Shown piece after piece: positions 17,303 through 26,274 of a stretch of 64,000 bases of DNA (position 1 is the stretch's first letter; the number at the start of each line of letters is the position of its first letter). Source of the stretch: JBGLNJ01 sp041300525 (GTDB lineage Bacteria > Chloroflexota > Anaerolineae > Fen-1058); NCBI GenBank assembly GCA_041300525.1, contig JBGLNJ010000001.1:620001-684000 (forward strand), in the 5' to 3' direction. A program made the translations under genes and the position numbers. The notes under the pieces are model-generated. The model had not been told where the DNA came from and ran no database searches. It worked only from the letters and a program-made list of their open reading frames with translations.

Positions 17303-18291
17303 GTGACTCGATGGATCAACGTGGAGGGGTACGAGTTGATCCTCGGCAGCAGCATTGACCCGCAGTTTGGCCCGGTGCTGCTCTTTGGCATGGGGGGCAA
17401 TTGGTGGAAGTGTTCAAGGATCGCGCGCTGGCGCTCCCGCCGCTCACGACCACCCTGGCAGAGCAGATGATGTCGCAGACCAAAATCTATACGGCTCTCA
17501 AGGGCGTCCGCGGACGCCAGTCGGTGGATATGGCGGCGCTCGAACAACTCATCGTGCGCTTTAGCCAGCTTGTCGTCAAGCAGCGCTGGATCAAGGAATT
17601 GGACATCAACCCGCTGTTGGCTTCGCCGGAGCGGCTGCTGGCGCTCGACGCGCGCGTGGTCAGGCACGACAAAGAGACCGGCGAGGACAAGTTGCCCAAG
17701 CTCGCCATCCGCCCCTGCCCGAATCACTATGCCACTCCGTGGACGGCCAAGGATGACACATCCTTCATGATCCGCCCGATTCGGCCCGAAGACGAGCCGA
17801 TGTCGGTAAAGTTCCATCAGACGCTTTCGGACCGCAGCGTTTACATGCGCTACTTGCAGCCGATGCTGTTGAGCGACCGCGTGGCGCACGAGCGCCTTTC
17901 ACGCATCTGCCATAACGACTATGATCGCGACATCACGCTGATTGCCGAACGCGATGACGTAAAGACCGGCGAGCGCAACGTCCTGGGCGCGAGTCGCATG
18001 ACCAAGATGCATGGGATGGACGAGACGCGCCTCAGCGTTCTCATCAGCGATGCTTGCCAGGGTCTTGGCCTGGGCGGTGAGATGGTGCGCCGGGCCGTGC
18101 AAATCGCACGCGATGAGAAACTCTCCTGTATCACCGTTTTGATCACGCCGGACAACCAGTCCATGCAGCATATCTTTCAAAAGCTCGGCTTTAGCCTGAA
18201 ACGCACGAGCGATGGTCGGTTGCTCGAAGCCCGGCTCGACCTGGGGGTGAGATATGTACGACATCGTGATTCGCAACGGAACGCTCTATGA
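17303..18291 (+). pseudogene. Acyl-CoA synthetase (ADP-forming)-GNAT fusion, 5'-deleted and frameshifted
   Basis: Two frames together encode the C-terminal part of a Pat/YfiQ-like enzyme, normally near 900 residues: an ATP-grasp synthetase region joined to a GNAT acetyltransferase that modifies lysines. Frame 1 (from 17303) reads VEGYELILGSSIDPQFGPVLLFGMGG. The expected next residues, QLVEVFKDRALALPPL, are in another frame, so one base was lost at about 17397-17402. Frame 2 continues through WIKELDINPLLA and the GNAT fold (SFMIRPIRPEDEP to QGLGLGGEMVRRAV). About the first 550 residues are missing. A GNAT-only product from an internal start cannot be excluded. Confidence 0.85.
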
Positions 18292-19906
18292 CGGCAGCGG
18301 CTGTGTGCCGCTCGTCGGCGATGTGGCGATCCAGGGTGACGCCATTGCCGCTGTCGGCTCATTGGGTGATGAACGAGGCCGGGCAGAGATTGACGCGACC
18401 GGGCTGGCCGTCGCGCCCGGCTTTGTCAACGTGCTTAGTTGGTCTACCGAGTCGCTCATCGCCGATGGCCGCTCGCAGGGCGACATCCGCCAGGGTGTGA
18501 CGCTGGAGGTGATGGGCGAGGGCGAGTCCATGGGGCCGCTGAACGATGCGATGAAAAAAGAGTTGGCCGAGCGGCAGGGTGACATCAAATACGACGTTGC
18601 CTGGACGACGTTGGGCGAGTATCTCGAATACTTGGCCCGGCGCGGGGTGTCGCCCAACGTCGCATCGTTTGTGGGCGCGGCGACCGTTCGCATCCACGAG
18701 ATGGGATATGAGGATCGCGCCCCAACGCCGAACGAATTGGAACGGATGCGCGGGCTGGTTCGTCAGGCAATGGAGGAGGGTGCGCTCGGCGTCGCGTCGG
18801 CGCTGATCTATGCGCCAAGTTGCTACGCCAGGCCCGATGAAATGATCGAGTTAGCCAAGATGTCTGCTGAATACGGCGGCCTGTACATTTCGCACATCCG
18901 CGACGAAGGCAGTCGGATCCTGGAAGCAGTGGATGAACTGATCGCAACTGCGCGCCAGGCCAAGTGCGCTGCCGAGATTTACCATCTAAAGATGTCGGGG
19001 CAAGAAAATTGGAGCAAGCTCGGCGACGTGATTGCGCGAATTGAGGCGGCACGGTCTGAAGGACTAGAGATCACGGCGGACATGTACACCTACATAGCCG
19101 GTTCGACCGGATTCGATGCGGCCATGCCGCCATGGGTGCGAGAGGGTGGGCATCGCGCCTGGGTCGAGCGGCTCAAGGATCCGGCCATCCGTGAGCGGGT
19201 CAAGCACGAAATGTCTACGCCCAGCGACGCATGGGAGAACACTTACCTTGCGGCAGGGTCGCCTCAGAACGTTCTGCTGGTTGGCTTTAAGAACGACGCG
19301 CTCAAACCGCTCACTGGCAAGACTTTGGCCGAGGTGGCTGTGCTGCGATCCAAGTCGCCGGAAGAGACGGCGATAGACCTGGTCATCGAGGACGACAGCC
19401 GCGTGGATGTAGTTTACTTTACCATGTCCGAAGAGAACGTCCGCAAGCAAATCGCGTTGCCGTGGGTGAGCTTTGGCTCGGACGGCGCATCCATGGCGAG
19501 GGAGAGCGTGTTCCTCAAATCGTCTACTCATCCACGCGCGTATGGCAACTTTGCCCGGCTGCTGGGCAAGTACGTCCGCGAGGAAAAGATTATCCCGTTG
19601 GAAGAAGCAATCCGGCGGTTGACCTGGCTGCCCGCACGGAATCTCAAGCTGGATCGGCGAGGCGCGTTGAAGCCAGGTTTTTTCGCCGATGTGGTTGTGT
19701 TTGATCCGGCCAGCGTGCAAGACCACGCGACGTTTGACAAACCGCATCAATACTCGACCGGGATGGTCCACGTTTTCGTGAATGGCACGCCGGTTTTGAA
19801 GGACGGCGAACACACGGGGGCCAGGCCCGGGCGCGTGGTGCGTGGGCCGGGGTGGCTGGGAAGTGATCAGTATGGAATGGAGTTTGTCTCACTCTCTGAC
19901 TCGTAA
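18254..19906 (+). CDS. N-acyl-D-amino-acid deacylase family amidohydrolase with atypical metal site
   Basis: The 550-residue product follows the D-aminoacylase fold: MYDIVIRNGTLYDGSG, PGFVNVLSW, GVTLEVMGEG, YISHIRDEGS, AEIYHLKMSG, SFGSDGA and the C-terminal GFFADVVVFDP. In classical D-aminoacylases the first strand carries HxH after PGF and a zinc-binding Cys in GNCG. Here those positions read VLSW (about 60-63) and GEGE, while the later His and Asp are kept. This variant group is widespread and annotated as D-aminoacylase, but its chemistry is not settled. The start overlaps the upstream pseudogene by 38 bp, with GGGGTGAG before it. A racemase-like gene follows. Confidence 0.82.
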   Translation: MYDIVIRNGTLYDGSGCVPLVGDVAIQGDAIAAVGSLGDERGRAEIDATGLAVAPGFVNVLSWSTESLIADGRSQGDIRQGVTLEVMGEGESMGPLNDAMKKELAERQGDIKYDVAWTTLGEYLEYLARRGVSPNVASFVGAATVRIHEMGYEDRAPTPNELERMRGLVRQAMEEGALGVASALIYAPSCYARPDEMIELAKMSAEYGGLYISHIRDEGSRILEAVDELIATARQAKCAAEIYHLKMSGQENWSKLGDVIARIEAARSEGLEITADMYTYIAGSTGFDAAMPPWVREGGHRAWVERLKDPAIRERVKHEMSTPSDAWENTYLAAGSPQNVLLVGFKNDALKPLTGKTLAEVAVLRSKSPEETAIDLVIEDDSRVDVVYFTMSEENVRKQIALPWVSFGSDGASMARESVFLKSSTHPRAYGNFARLLGKYVREEKIIPLEEAIRRLTWLPARNLKLDRRGALKPGFFADVVVFDPASVQDHATFDKPHQYSTGMVHVFVNGTPVLKDGEHTGARPGRVVRGPGWLGSDQYGMEFVSLSDS

Positions 19907-19914
19907 TCGTCAGA

Positions 19915-19965
19915 AGTTGATTGGTTGACCGAAGGACCGAGTCACTGATTGACCCATAGACCAAA
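19915..19965. repeat. Degenerate TTGATTGAC-type tandem repeat
   Basis: The spacer between deacylase and racemase is built of repeats of a TTGATTGG/TTGACCGA/ACTGATTGACCC pattern. A closely similar tract lies at 24886-24935 near the start of the HD hydrolase gene. Confidence 0.55.
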
Positions 19966-19979
19966 TAACCGAGGTGAAC

Positions 19980-21089
19980 ATGAAAATCGAACAAATCGAA
20001 TTGCGTCAGGTGATGATGCGGCTCATCGCGCCGTTCGAGACGAGCTTTGGCGTGGAGCAAGATCGGGCTTGCATCGTCGTGGCAATGCGCGCCGGGGGTC
20101 TGACCGGCTATGGTGAGTGTGTTGCAGCGATGGAGCCGGGCTACTCGTACGAAACGACGACGACGGCCTGGCACATCCTGCGTGATTTCCTTGTGCCGGC
20201 AGTGCTCGGCCAGGAGCTGACCGACATCCCTAGCCTCGTCGCGCGCTATAGGCGAGTGCGCGGCAACCCGCTAGCCAAAGCCGGACTAGAGATGGCGGCC
20301 TGGGATGTGTTGGGGCAGGCGCAAGGCAAATCGCTCGCGCAAATGTTCGGCGGCATGCGTGAGCGCGTGCAAGTGGGCGTGTCCGTTGGCATTCAACCGA
20401 CGACGGCGGCGCTGGTCGAGCGGGTAGGGCGCTACATCGCCGAAGGCTATGCCCGCATCAAGATCAAGATCAAGCCGGGCCGCGACGTGGCCGACGCGCG
20501 CGCCGTCCGCGCGGCGTTCCCCGCTATTCGTTTGCAGGTGGATGCCAACTCGGCGTATCAACTCGCGGATGCGCCGCTGTTCCAGCAGATGGATGACCTG
20601 AGCTTGTTGCTCATCGAGCAGCCGCTGGCCGAAGACGACATTTATGATCACAGCAAGTTGCAGCCGCAACTCAAGACGCCGATTTGCCTGGACGAAAGCA
20701 TCTTGTCTGCCGATCACGCGCGAGCGGGTATCGAGTTGGGCGCGTGCCGCATCATCAACATCAAAGCAGCGCGAGTGAGCGGTCTGCTGGAAGCGATCAA
20801 GGTTCACGACCTGTGTCGCGAGCGTGGCGTGCCAGTCTGGTGTGGCGGTATGCTGGAGACGAACATTGGCCGCGCGTCGAACGTGGTGCTGGCCTCGCTT
20901 GTGGGGTTCACCTTGCCCGGCGACATCAGCGCCAGCTCGCGCTATTATGCCGAGGACATTGCCGACCCGCCGTTCGTCCTGAACCCGGATTCGACCCTCA
21001 ATGTGCCGACGGGGGCGGGGCTGGGGGTTAGGGTCAATTTGAAGAACCTGGAGCGGTTTACGGTGCGGCGAGAAGCTTTTGATGCGTGA
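19980..21089 (+). CDS. menC: o-Succinylbenzoate synthase / N-succinylamino acid racemase
   Basis: This enolase-superfamily enzyme (369 residues) shows the catalytic set of the OSBS/NSAR subgroup: KIKIKPG (KxK), LQVDANSAY (Asp), LLIEQPL (Glu), CLDES (Asp) and INIKAARV (Lys). Members make o-succinylbenzoate for menaquinone or racemise N-acylamino acids, and sequence alone rarely separates the two. No other men gene is here, whereas an N-acyl-D-amino-acid deacylase homologue lies 73 bp upstream on the same strand, so the racemase role is favoured. The ATG at 19980 follows GAGGTG. Confidence 0.88.
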   Translation: MKIEQIELRQVMMRLIAPFETSFGVEQDRACIVVAMRAGGLTGYGECVAAMEPGYSYETTTTAWHILRDFLVPAVLGQELTDIPSLVARYRRVRGNPLAKAGLEMAAWDVLGQAQGKSLAQMFGGMRERVQVGVSVGIQPTTAALVERVGRYIAEGYARIKIKIKPGRDVADARAVRAAFPAIRLQVDANSAYQLADAPLFQQMDDLSLLLIEQPLAEDDIYDHSKLQPQLKTPICLDESILSADHARAGIELGACRIINIKAARVSGLLEAIKVHDLCRERGVPVWCGGMLETNIGRASNVVLASLVGFTLPGDISASSRYYAEDIADPPFVLNPDSTLNVPTGAGLGVRVNLKNLERFTVRREAFDA

Positions 21090-21134
21090 CCCAGAAGGGT
21101 AGTGCGTATCACTCGTTCCGTGCGCTAGCACGCA

Positions 21135-22223
21135 TCACGGTCTTCGAAAGTATTGTTCCGTTTCCCGGTAGTTGTAGCACAAGACCGTCAAATACGTCGT
21201 CACCTCGATGAGCTTTTTTTCCACGTCTGCCACTTTGACGTAGCGGTTGTGGGCGCGGGCGCGCAGCGCCAGCTTGTCCACCAAATCGGCCACGACGCTG
21301 TCGTCCACGTCCGCCCAATGGCTCACGCGGTTGACGAGCAGCCGCTTAGTGTCGCGCAAAAAGCGGTTGGCGCGGTGATATTCACGGTGAAAACGCTTGA
21401 GCGGCAAGATGCGTGGCGGCCCCTGGAACAACTCGCGCAGGTCGGCGTCCACGTAACCGGTGGCGCGGCGGCGATAGGCTTTCACTTGTGCGGCCTTTGC
21501 GCCCATGAATTGAGCCACCGTCATCGAAAGCTGCTCTACCGGCAGATCGAGCGCGTTGCTGCCGCCGTTGCTCAACAGCGTGTCCTGGCGGCCACAGTCG
21601 GCTACCACTTGCTCGACATAGGCCAGCTTTTTCAACGCGCCGGGCTTGGAGCGAAATTGCCCCAGCCAGTCAATCTCCGGCGTCAGCCACACCGAAAACG
21701 TCTCGGCAAAGTCTTCGTCGGGATGTGTTTGCGCGTAACAGTCCCCAGCCGGGTTCACAAAGTCCGCGCTCCACGGGTTGTGCCGGCGTCCGGCATGCTC
21801 GGGATAGGTATTGAAGAAATGCCCCTTGACTTTGAACAGGCGACGGAACTCTTTGGTCCGGTAAAGCTTGTAAGCGTAACAAAAGGCATGGCCCACTTCG
21901 TGGCGCACGATCTGCAAAATGTCCGCCGGGTCGTAGCGCCATCCGCGAAACTCTTGATTCAGCTCGCGCAGCAGATCGTTGCCGTCATAGAACCCGACGG
22001 CGATGTTAGTCGTCCCCTCCACACAGCCATAGCCGTTGGATAGGTAAAAGGTCGGGTTCAGTTGCGTGATCCCCACGCGCGCCAGGTCCTCGCGGGTGCG
22101 GCGGATCGCTTCGTCAAGGAGCGTCCCTTTGATTTGCAGCCCCAATTGGTTGATGGGTGTGGTCAAGGTCTCTAGCTTGAGTGTGTCGCGACTATAAAGC
22201 AACTCGCGTGTTTTTCGTTTCAT
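21135..22223 (-). CDS. Putative zinc-binding metallopeptidase
   Basis: The 362-residue cytosolic protein carries ILQIVRHEVGHAFCYAYKLYR, with an HExxH-like zinc motif (HEVGH), followed by FFNTYPEHAGRRHNPWSADFVNP and the conserved YAQTHPDEDFAETFSVWL, whose E/H residues could supply the third ligand. It fits the uncharacterised 'putative zinc-binding metallopeptidase' family. Start 22223 is fixed by an ATGA overlap with the fdhD stop, indicating translational coupling; longer frames run back into fdhD in another frame. The functional tie with FdhD is unknown. Confidence 0.85.
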   Translation of the reverse strand: MKRKTRELLYSRDTLKLETLTTPINQLGLQIKGTLLDEAIRRTREDLARVGITQLNPTFYLSNGYGCVEGTTNIAVGFYDGNDLLRELNQEFRGWRYDPADILQIVRHEVGHAFCYAYKLYRTKEFRRLFKVKGHFFNTYPEHAGRRHNPWSADFVNPAGDCYAQTHPDEDFAETFSVWLTPEIDWLGQFRSKPGALKKLAYVEQVVADCGRQDTLLSNGGSNALDLPVEQLSMTVAQFMGAKAAQVKAYRRRATGYVDADLRELFQGPPRILPLKRFHREYHRANRFLRDTKRLLVNRVSHWADVDDSVVADLVDKLALRARAHNRYVKVADVEKKLIEVTTYLTVLCYNYRETEQYFRRP

Positions 22224-22993
22224 CCTAATCCTAATCCCAATCTCCACCCGTTTGCGTACACCCGCAGTTTGCCCCGCTGCAGGTATCCGACCAGTGTGAT
22301 GTTCCAGGCGCGCGCCAACTGAACCGAAAGGCTCGTCGCCGAGGTGCGGCTGGCGACGATGGGGCAGCCCATCTTGGCCGCCTTGTTCAGCATCTCGCTG
22401 CTGATGCGTCCGGTGGAAAGCAAAATACCCCCGCGCGTTTCCACGCCGCGCAGCAGACAATCGCCACGGATTTTGTCGAGCGTGTTGTGGCGTCCCACGT
22501 CTTCGGCGCTGCTCAATAGCCTGGCATCCCGAAACAGCGCGCTGGCATGAACGCCCTGCGTTCGACGATACAACTGCGCTGCGCCTTGCAGTTGATCGAG
22601 CAATCCCCAGAGTTGTTCGACGGGCAGCCTCAGGTCCGAGTCGAGTGGTGGCTGCGTTTGGGTGAGGTCGTCAAACGTTATGCCCCCGCCGCACCCCGAT
22701 GTGCGGATACGCCGCTGCGGCGGTTCGATTGCATGCGTTAGCCAAACGTCCACACACGACCCGCTGGGGCAGAGGTGAGCTGCGCGCAACTCGTCCTTCG
22801 ATGTGATGAACCCTTCGTTGGCGAGAAATCCCACGGCGAGCCAATCCAGTTGAACTGGCGTGGCGGCGATGGTCGCCAGCTCTTGCCCGTTAACGTGAAT
22901 GCTGACGAGGGCTTCCTCAATGACCTGGCCGTCCACCGACTGCCAGTCGCCGTCAAAGATATGATAGCGGGTCAGGCTTGTTCCGTCAGTCAT
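22220..22993 (-). CDS. fdhD: Formate dehydrogenase accessory sulfurtransferase FdhD
   Basis: FdhD moves sulfur from a cysteine desulfurase to the molybdenum or tungsten bis-MGD cofactor of formate dehydrogenases and related enzymes. The 257 residues show EEALVSIHVNG, AVGFLANEGFI, RTSGCGGGITF, HASALF, EDVGRHNTLDKI, TGRISSEML and ASRTSATSLSVQLA. The sulfur-relay CxxC of the E. coli protein is reduced to one Cys (C-G-G-G), as in a recognised FdhD subgroup. A tungstate transporter lies 3 kb away and a DMSO-reductase operon 20 kb away; no formate dehydrogenase gene is in the window. Confidence 0.93.
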   Translation of the reverse strand: MTDGTSLTRYHIFDGDWQSVDGQVIEEALVSIHVNGQELATIAATPVQLDWLAVGFLANEGFITSKDELRAAHLCPSGSCVDVWLTHAIEPPQRRIRTSGCGGGITFDDLTQTQPPLDSDLRLPVEQLWGLLDQLQGAAQLYRRTQGVHASALFRDARLLSSAEDVGRHNTLDKIRGDCLLRGVETRGGILLSTGRISSEMLNKAAKMGCPIVASRTSATSLSVQLARAWNITLVGYLQRGKLRVYANGWRLGLGLG

Positions 22994-23019
22994 TGATGTC
23001 CAGCCCCATATTCACCATG

Positions 23020-23090
23020 CGAAGGTTTTTGCTTTTTGGTCAGCCAAGTCAACCTTGCAGCGAATCTTTAAACTTTCGCAAGGTTGACCG
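23020..23090. repeat. AACCTTGCGAAGG palindromic repeat, copy 1
   Basis: GTCAACCTTGC (23048-23058) pairs with GCAAGGTTGAC (23078-23088), with an inner GCGAA/TTTCGC. Related palindromes occur at about 52946-52973 and at 58188-58246. The rest of 22994-23198 shows no gene. Confidence 0.6.
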
Positions 23091-23198
23091 GGAACGAGTT
23101 CAGCGCGCGGTGTGGGCACGACATCCCACGATAACCAGAACGACAACCAGGCCAAGTGCCACTCGTGAGGGCGCGTGTAGCGCGTCGGCTCTAACCCG

Positions 23199-23642
23199 TT
23201 AGCCGCCACTTCTATTCTTTTCAATCAACTTCCTAACTGCATTTACAAACTCTCTTGAGCCTGTAGGAGTCTGCAGGTATGCATCGGCACCAAACTCCTC
23301 TGCGGCCTGCTCAATGCGGTGCAAACCCTCCAGTAAGAGGACGGGGATATGTTTTGTGTCCTCACTAGACTTGAGCGCCTTTATGATATTGCCTCCCATA
23401 GGAGACCCCGCTGCCTCCCAGCGCTCCCGCATAGCTTCATCATCCAGCAGAGGGCGGTGTCCAACGATGACTAGAGCTGGTTGTAGGCGGTGTACGGTGT
23501 CCAGAACATTCGCCAGAGGCACAGTCTGCACATCTACTTTGAGATCCGACCTATCCAAACAGGAACTCAGCAGGTCGAAGAGCTCTCCACCGCTGTAGGC
23601 CAAATCGGCCACGGATAGCACTAGAGGTCGTTGACCATTCAT
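23199..23642 (-). CDS. Degenerate receiver-domain protein
   Basis: The 147-residue single-domain product has the alternating beta/alpha layout of a response-regulator receiver: LVLSVADLA, PALVIVGHRPLLDDE, HIPVLLLEG, FGADAYLQTPTGSREFVNAVRKLI. The acidic residues and the phospho-acceptor Asp are missing or displaced (VIVGHR where LLVLD is usual), as is the conserved Lys (QTPTG). It is thus a pseudo-receiver or a regulator working without phosphorylation. No kinase is adjacent. Confidence 0.65.
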   Translation of the reverse strand: MNGQRPLVLSVADLAYSGGELFDLLSSCLDRSDLKVDVQTVPLANVLDTVHRLQPALVIVGHRPLLDDEAMRERWEAAGSPMGGNIIKALKSSEDTKHIPVLLLEGLHRIEQAAEEFGADAYLQTPTGSREFVNAVRKLIEKNRSGG

Positions 23643-23856
23643 CTTGTCTCTTTTTGGCGGCTAACTTTTGTTTAAGCGATAGACAGACGAACGCGGGCCG
23701 TGTGGCCCGCAGGGTTCGGCAGGAACGACGGGATTATAGTCCTGAGTGGCAGTGTGTCAAGCGTTTTTTGGGCGCCGAAGCACTTGCAATCGGTTTGCCT
23801 TTACAAAAGACGGCTATATCTGGGGGTATTGGCTTGTTTGGTCCCCAGATATGGGG

Positions 23857-24864
23857 TCAAGCGGGATATTTTATTCCCAGTCCCCATTGTCCCTGTTTCC
23901 CGGCCACATAATCCGCCTTTCGACGATGGAAGTCCGCATCAAGGCGTGAAAGGGGCTGCACGTGTCCATCCAACAACACGGGCGGGTCAACTGCGCGCAC
24001 TTTGGGCAGTGTGACCAGGTCGGGGTGGACATCGTCGCGCACAAAGCGCACGTCCGGGCGCAGCAAGTCTAGCCAGCGTTGAACCTCGGGCAGTTGCGCC
24101 GCCCGCAGGCGTTGCATCACGGCCTCATCAGTTCCCCACAAATCAGCCTCAGCGAGCACGCCGGCTTGCATCGCCGCGCCGAGCGCCCGCGCCATGGCCA
24201 CATACCAGCCGACCTCTTGCGTCGAACACCACACGGCTTCATCTATCGCCATGAAGCGATCACCCAGCCAGCGAGCAACGTCTATTCCCTCTACCACGAT
24301 TTTACTTTGCCACACTCGCAGGTGGGCCAAAAGCAGAGCTGCTTCGGAAAAAGTGACCCGTCCCGTTGCCAGACCATCGCGCAGGAAATAATCCAGCCGG
24401 TCGGCGCACAGGTCGGGCAGTGGTTGCTCCAAGAGCGAAAACTGCTCCGCGTCGGACACGGTTCGCCAATCCAATCCATGCCGATCCAATATCTCTGGCA
24501 AGTCCGAAGTGGCCACCACGGATTCGCGGTGCGCTTCGTGAAACGTGTGCTCTTGATTGGGGAAGAGAATATCCACCACGTGAGAGAAAGCCGTGTGAGG
24601 CACATCGTGAATCAGGCCGGCAGCCTGTTCCACCCCATTCGCCCCAAGCCTTTGCAAGAGTCCACATACACCCACCGAATGATCCAGCCGCGTTGTGCGC
24701 CGGGCGGGATTGATGAAAGCCGTGATCCCGCCCTGGTAGATTGAATCAAGTCGCTGCACCGCCTTCGAACGATAGAGGTCAATCAGTAGCGGCTCATCCA
24801 AAACCACCGGCCCGTACACCGGATCCTGCAGGCGTATCTCTTTTCCCAAACTGATTTGTGCCAT
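23857..24864 (-). CDS. HD-domain phosphohydrolase
   Basis: The product belongs to the dNTPase-like HD group: IRLQDPVYGPVVLDEP, QRLDSIYQGG, RLDHSVGVCGLL (His), AGLIHDVPHTAFSHVVD (HD plus a further His), and CADRLDYFLRDG (Asp). These give the complete H...HD...D metal site, so a phosphodiesterase or nucleotidase activity is likely; the substrate is unknown. The frame opens at 24939, but I prefer the ATG at 24864, which has GGAAAG upstream. The extra 25 codons (QPVNQPIGQSVNQQPV) are only the translation of a tandem repeat. Confidence 0.85.
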   Translation of the reverse strand: MAQISLGKEIRLQDPVYGPVVLDEPLLIDLYRSKAVQRLDSIYQGGITAFINPARRTTRLDHSVGVCGLLQRLGANGVEQAAGLIHDVPHTAFSHVVDILFPNQEHTFHEAHRESVVATSDLPEILDRHGLDWRTVSDAEQFSLLEQPLPDLCADRLDYFLRDGLATGRVTFSEAALLLAHLRVWQSKIVVEGIDVARWLGDRFMAIDEAVWCSTQEVGWYVAMARALGAAMQAGVLAEADLWGTDEAVMQRLRAAQLPEVQRWLDLLRPDVRFVRDDVHPDLVTLPKVRAVDPPVLLDGHVQPLSRLDADFHRRKADYVAGKQGQWGLGIKYPA

Positions 24865-24885
24865 TTGTCTTTCCAGCGTGTCAAC

Positions 24886-24935
24886 CGGTTGTTGATTGAC
24901 TGATTGACCGATTGGCTGATTGACCGGTTGACTCA
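24886..24935. repeat. TTGATTGACTGATTGACCG tandem repeat
   Basis: About 45 bases of imperfect 8-12-bp units (TTGATTGAC, TGATTGACCG, ATTGGC) lie between the phosphoesterase stop and the preferred HD hydrolase start. It is similar to the tract at 19915-19965. If translated it would add a low-complexity Q/P/N/V stretch. Confidence 0.55.
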
Positions 24936-26120
24936 TCACTCCGTCCCCCGCAGCTCAAATAGTTCGATCTCGGGCGGGCAGAGGAAGCGCGCGCGGGGTG
25001 CGCCTCGGCCTTCCATCCCAATGCCCCGGCTGACATACAGGTGAGTGTTCCCCTCGACATAGTGGCCCATCTCGTAGCGCTTCCAGAACTGGGACGCGGT
25101 CACCAGCGCGCCGATGAAGGGAAAACGAATTTGCCCGCCATGCGTGTGTCCGCACAGGTACAGGTCTATGCCGGCGCGTGTGGCTTCTCGTATCAAGTCG
25201 GGCGAGTGATACAGCAACAGCGTGAAGGGTGTACACGGATTGCTGGGGACACCAGTCAGCGTTTGCCGGAACGACTCGCGATCCACCGGCAGCCTGTGCG
25301 TGCACGTGACGCCGAGAATCGCGACCGCCGGATCGTCGTCGGGTGTTGGCATGAGCGGCTCGACCTCGTTGTCGAGTCGGCGGATGCGCAGCCCGTCCAG
25401 TAATTGCCCTACGACTTGCGGCGGATCCACGACGGGGCTGCCGCTGACGGCATACACACCCATCGGCGCGCGCAACGCGGAGAGAAACTCGCGGCAGTCG
25501 GCCATCGCGCGCGCATCGTGAGTATAGGATGTGCTGAGAAAGTCACCCGTGATGACGATGAGGTCGGGGCGCAGCTCGGCGGCCAGCGACAAGAGTTGCC
25601 GCTCGCGAGCAGTGATGCGCTCGAGGTGCAAGTCGCTCAGGTGGAGCAGGCGCATCGGCGGGCAGCCGGACAGCTTGGGTGACTTTAGTTCCACGCGTGT
25701 CACGCCCAACCGGAACGGCTCGCCCCACAAGCTATCGAGCACGTTGCCCGTCAGCGCCAGGTTGCCGATGGCGACGAGCGCCAGAATCCACTCGGGCAGG
25801 TTGGGGATGAACGCCGTGGCAAGCGTTAAAGCCCATCGCGCCATCGCCAGCGCCAGCAGGGCCATGCCCACCGGCCCGAAGGAGCGCCCCGTGCGCGGCA
25901 GCCAGGCCAGCATCGCCCAATCGCCGGCAATGAAAACAGCTAACCCGATCCCGGCCACGTACCCCATCGCAACGATGTGAGTCGTATGGATCCAGGTCTG
26001 GGCGGCGCTGACGGAAAGCGCCGCGACGATCAACAACAGAATCGGCGTGGGTGTGTGACCGATAACGTCGGTGAGCACGAATAGTTGATGCAGCCAATAA
26101 TGGTGAGGTCTTGGAGTCAT
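24936..26120 (-). CDS. Membrane-anchored metallophosphoesterase
   Basis: Four N-terminal membrane helices (residues about 10-150) precede a calcineurin-like phosphoesterase domain: LLHLSDLHLE (DxH), VITGDFLS (GDx), AVSGSPVVD (where GNHD is usual), LLYHSPD and LCGHTHGGQIRFP (GHTH). The Asn-His of GNH(D/E) is replaced by Gly-Ser, which removes one metal ligand and the catalytic His, so activity may be altered. The family includes YkuE-like enzymes. The ATG at 26120 is chosen because AAGGA precedes it. Confidence 0.85.
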   Translation of the reverse strand: MTPRPHHYWLHQLFVLTDVIGHTPTPILLLIVAALSVSAAQTWIHTTHIVAMGYVAGIGLAVFIAGDWAMLAWLPRTGRSFGPVGMALLALAMARWALTLATAFIPNLPEWILALVAIGNLALTGNVLDSLWGEPFRLGVTRVELKSPKLSGCPPMRLLHLSDLHLERITARERQLLSLAAELRPDLIVITGDFLSTSYTHDARAMADCREFLSALRAPMGVYAVSGSPVVDPPQVVGQLLDGLRIRRLDNEVEPLMPTPDDDPAVAILGVTCTHRLPVDRESFRQTLTGVPSNPCTPFTLLLYHSPDLIREATRAGIDLYLCGHTHGGQIRFPFIGALVTASQFWKRYEMGHYVEGNTHLYVSRGIGMEGRGAPRARFLCPPEIELFELRGTE

Positions 26121-26175
26121 CCGGTATCCTTGCGCGTGATATACTAACCGCACGCTAAAATTTTCGTTTGCGGCT

Positions 26176-26202
26176 GTAGGGCAAGTTGGCAACTTGCCCT
26201 AC
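26176..26202. repeat. GTAGGGCAAGTT palindrome
   Basis: A perfect 12-bp inverted repeat (26176-26187 and 26191-26202) with a 3-nt loop. It belongs to the same family as 33290-33316, and a diverged copy lies at 37007-37027. Confidence 0.7.
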
Positions 26203-26274
26203 GCACTGGAAAATTCAGTCTGCGTGTGACATACGACGATGATGCGTGAGGAAATATCCATCACGCATCACGTT

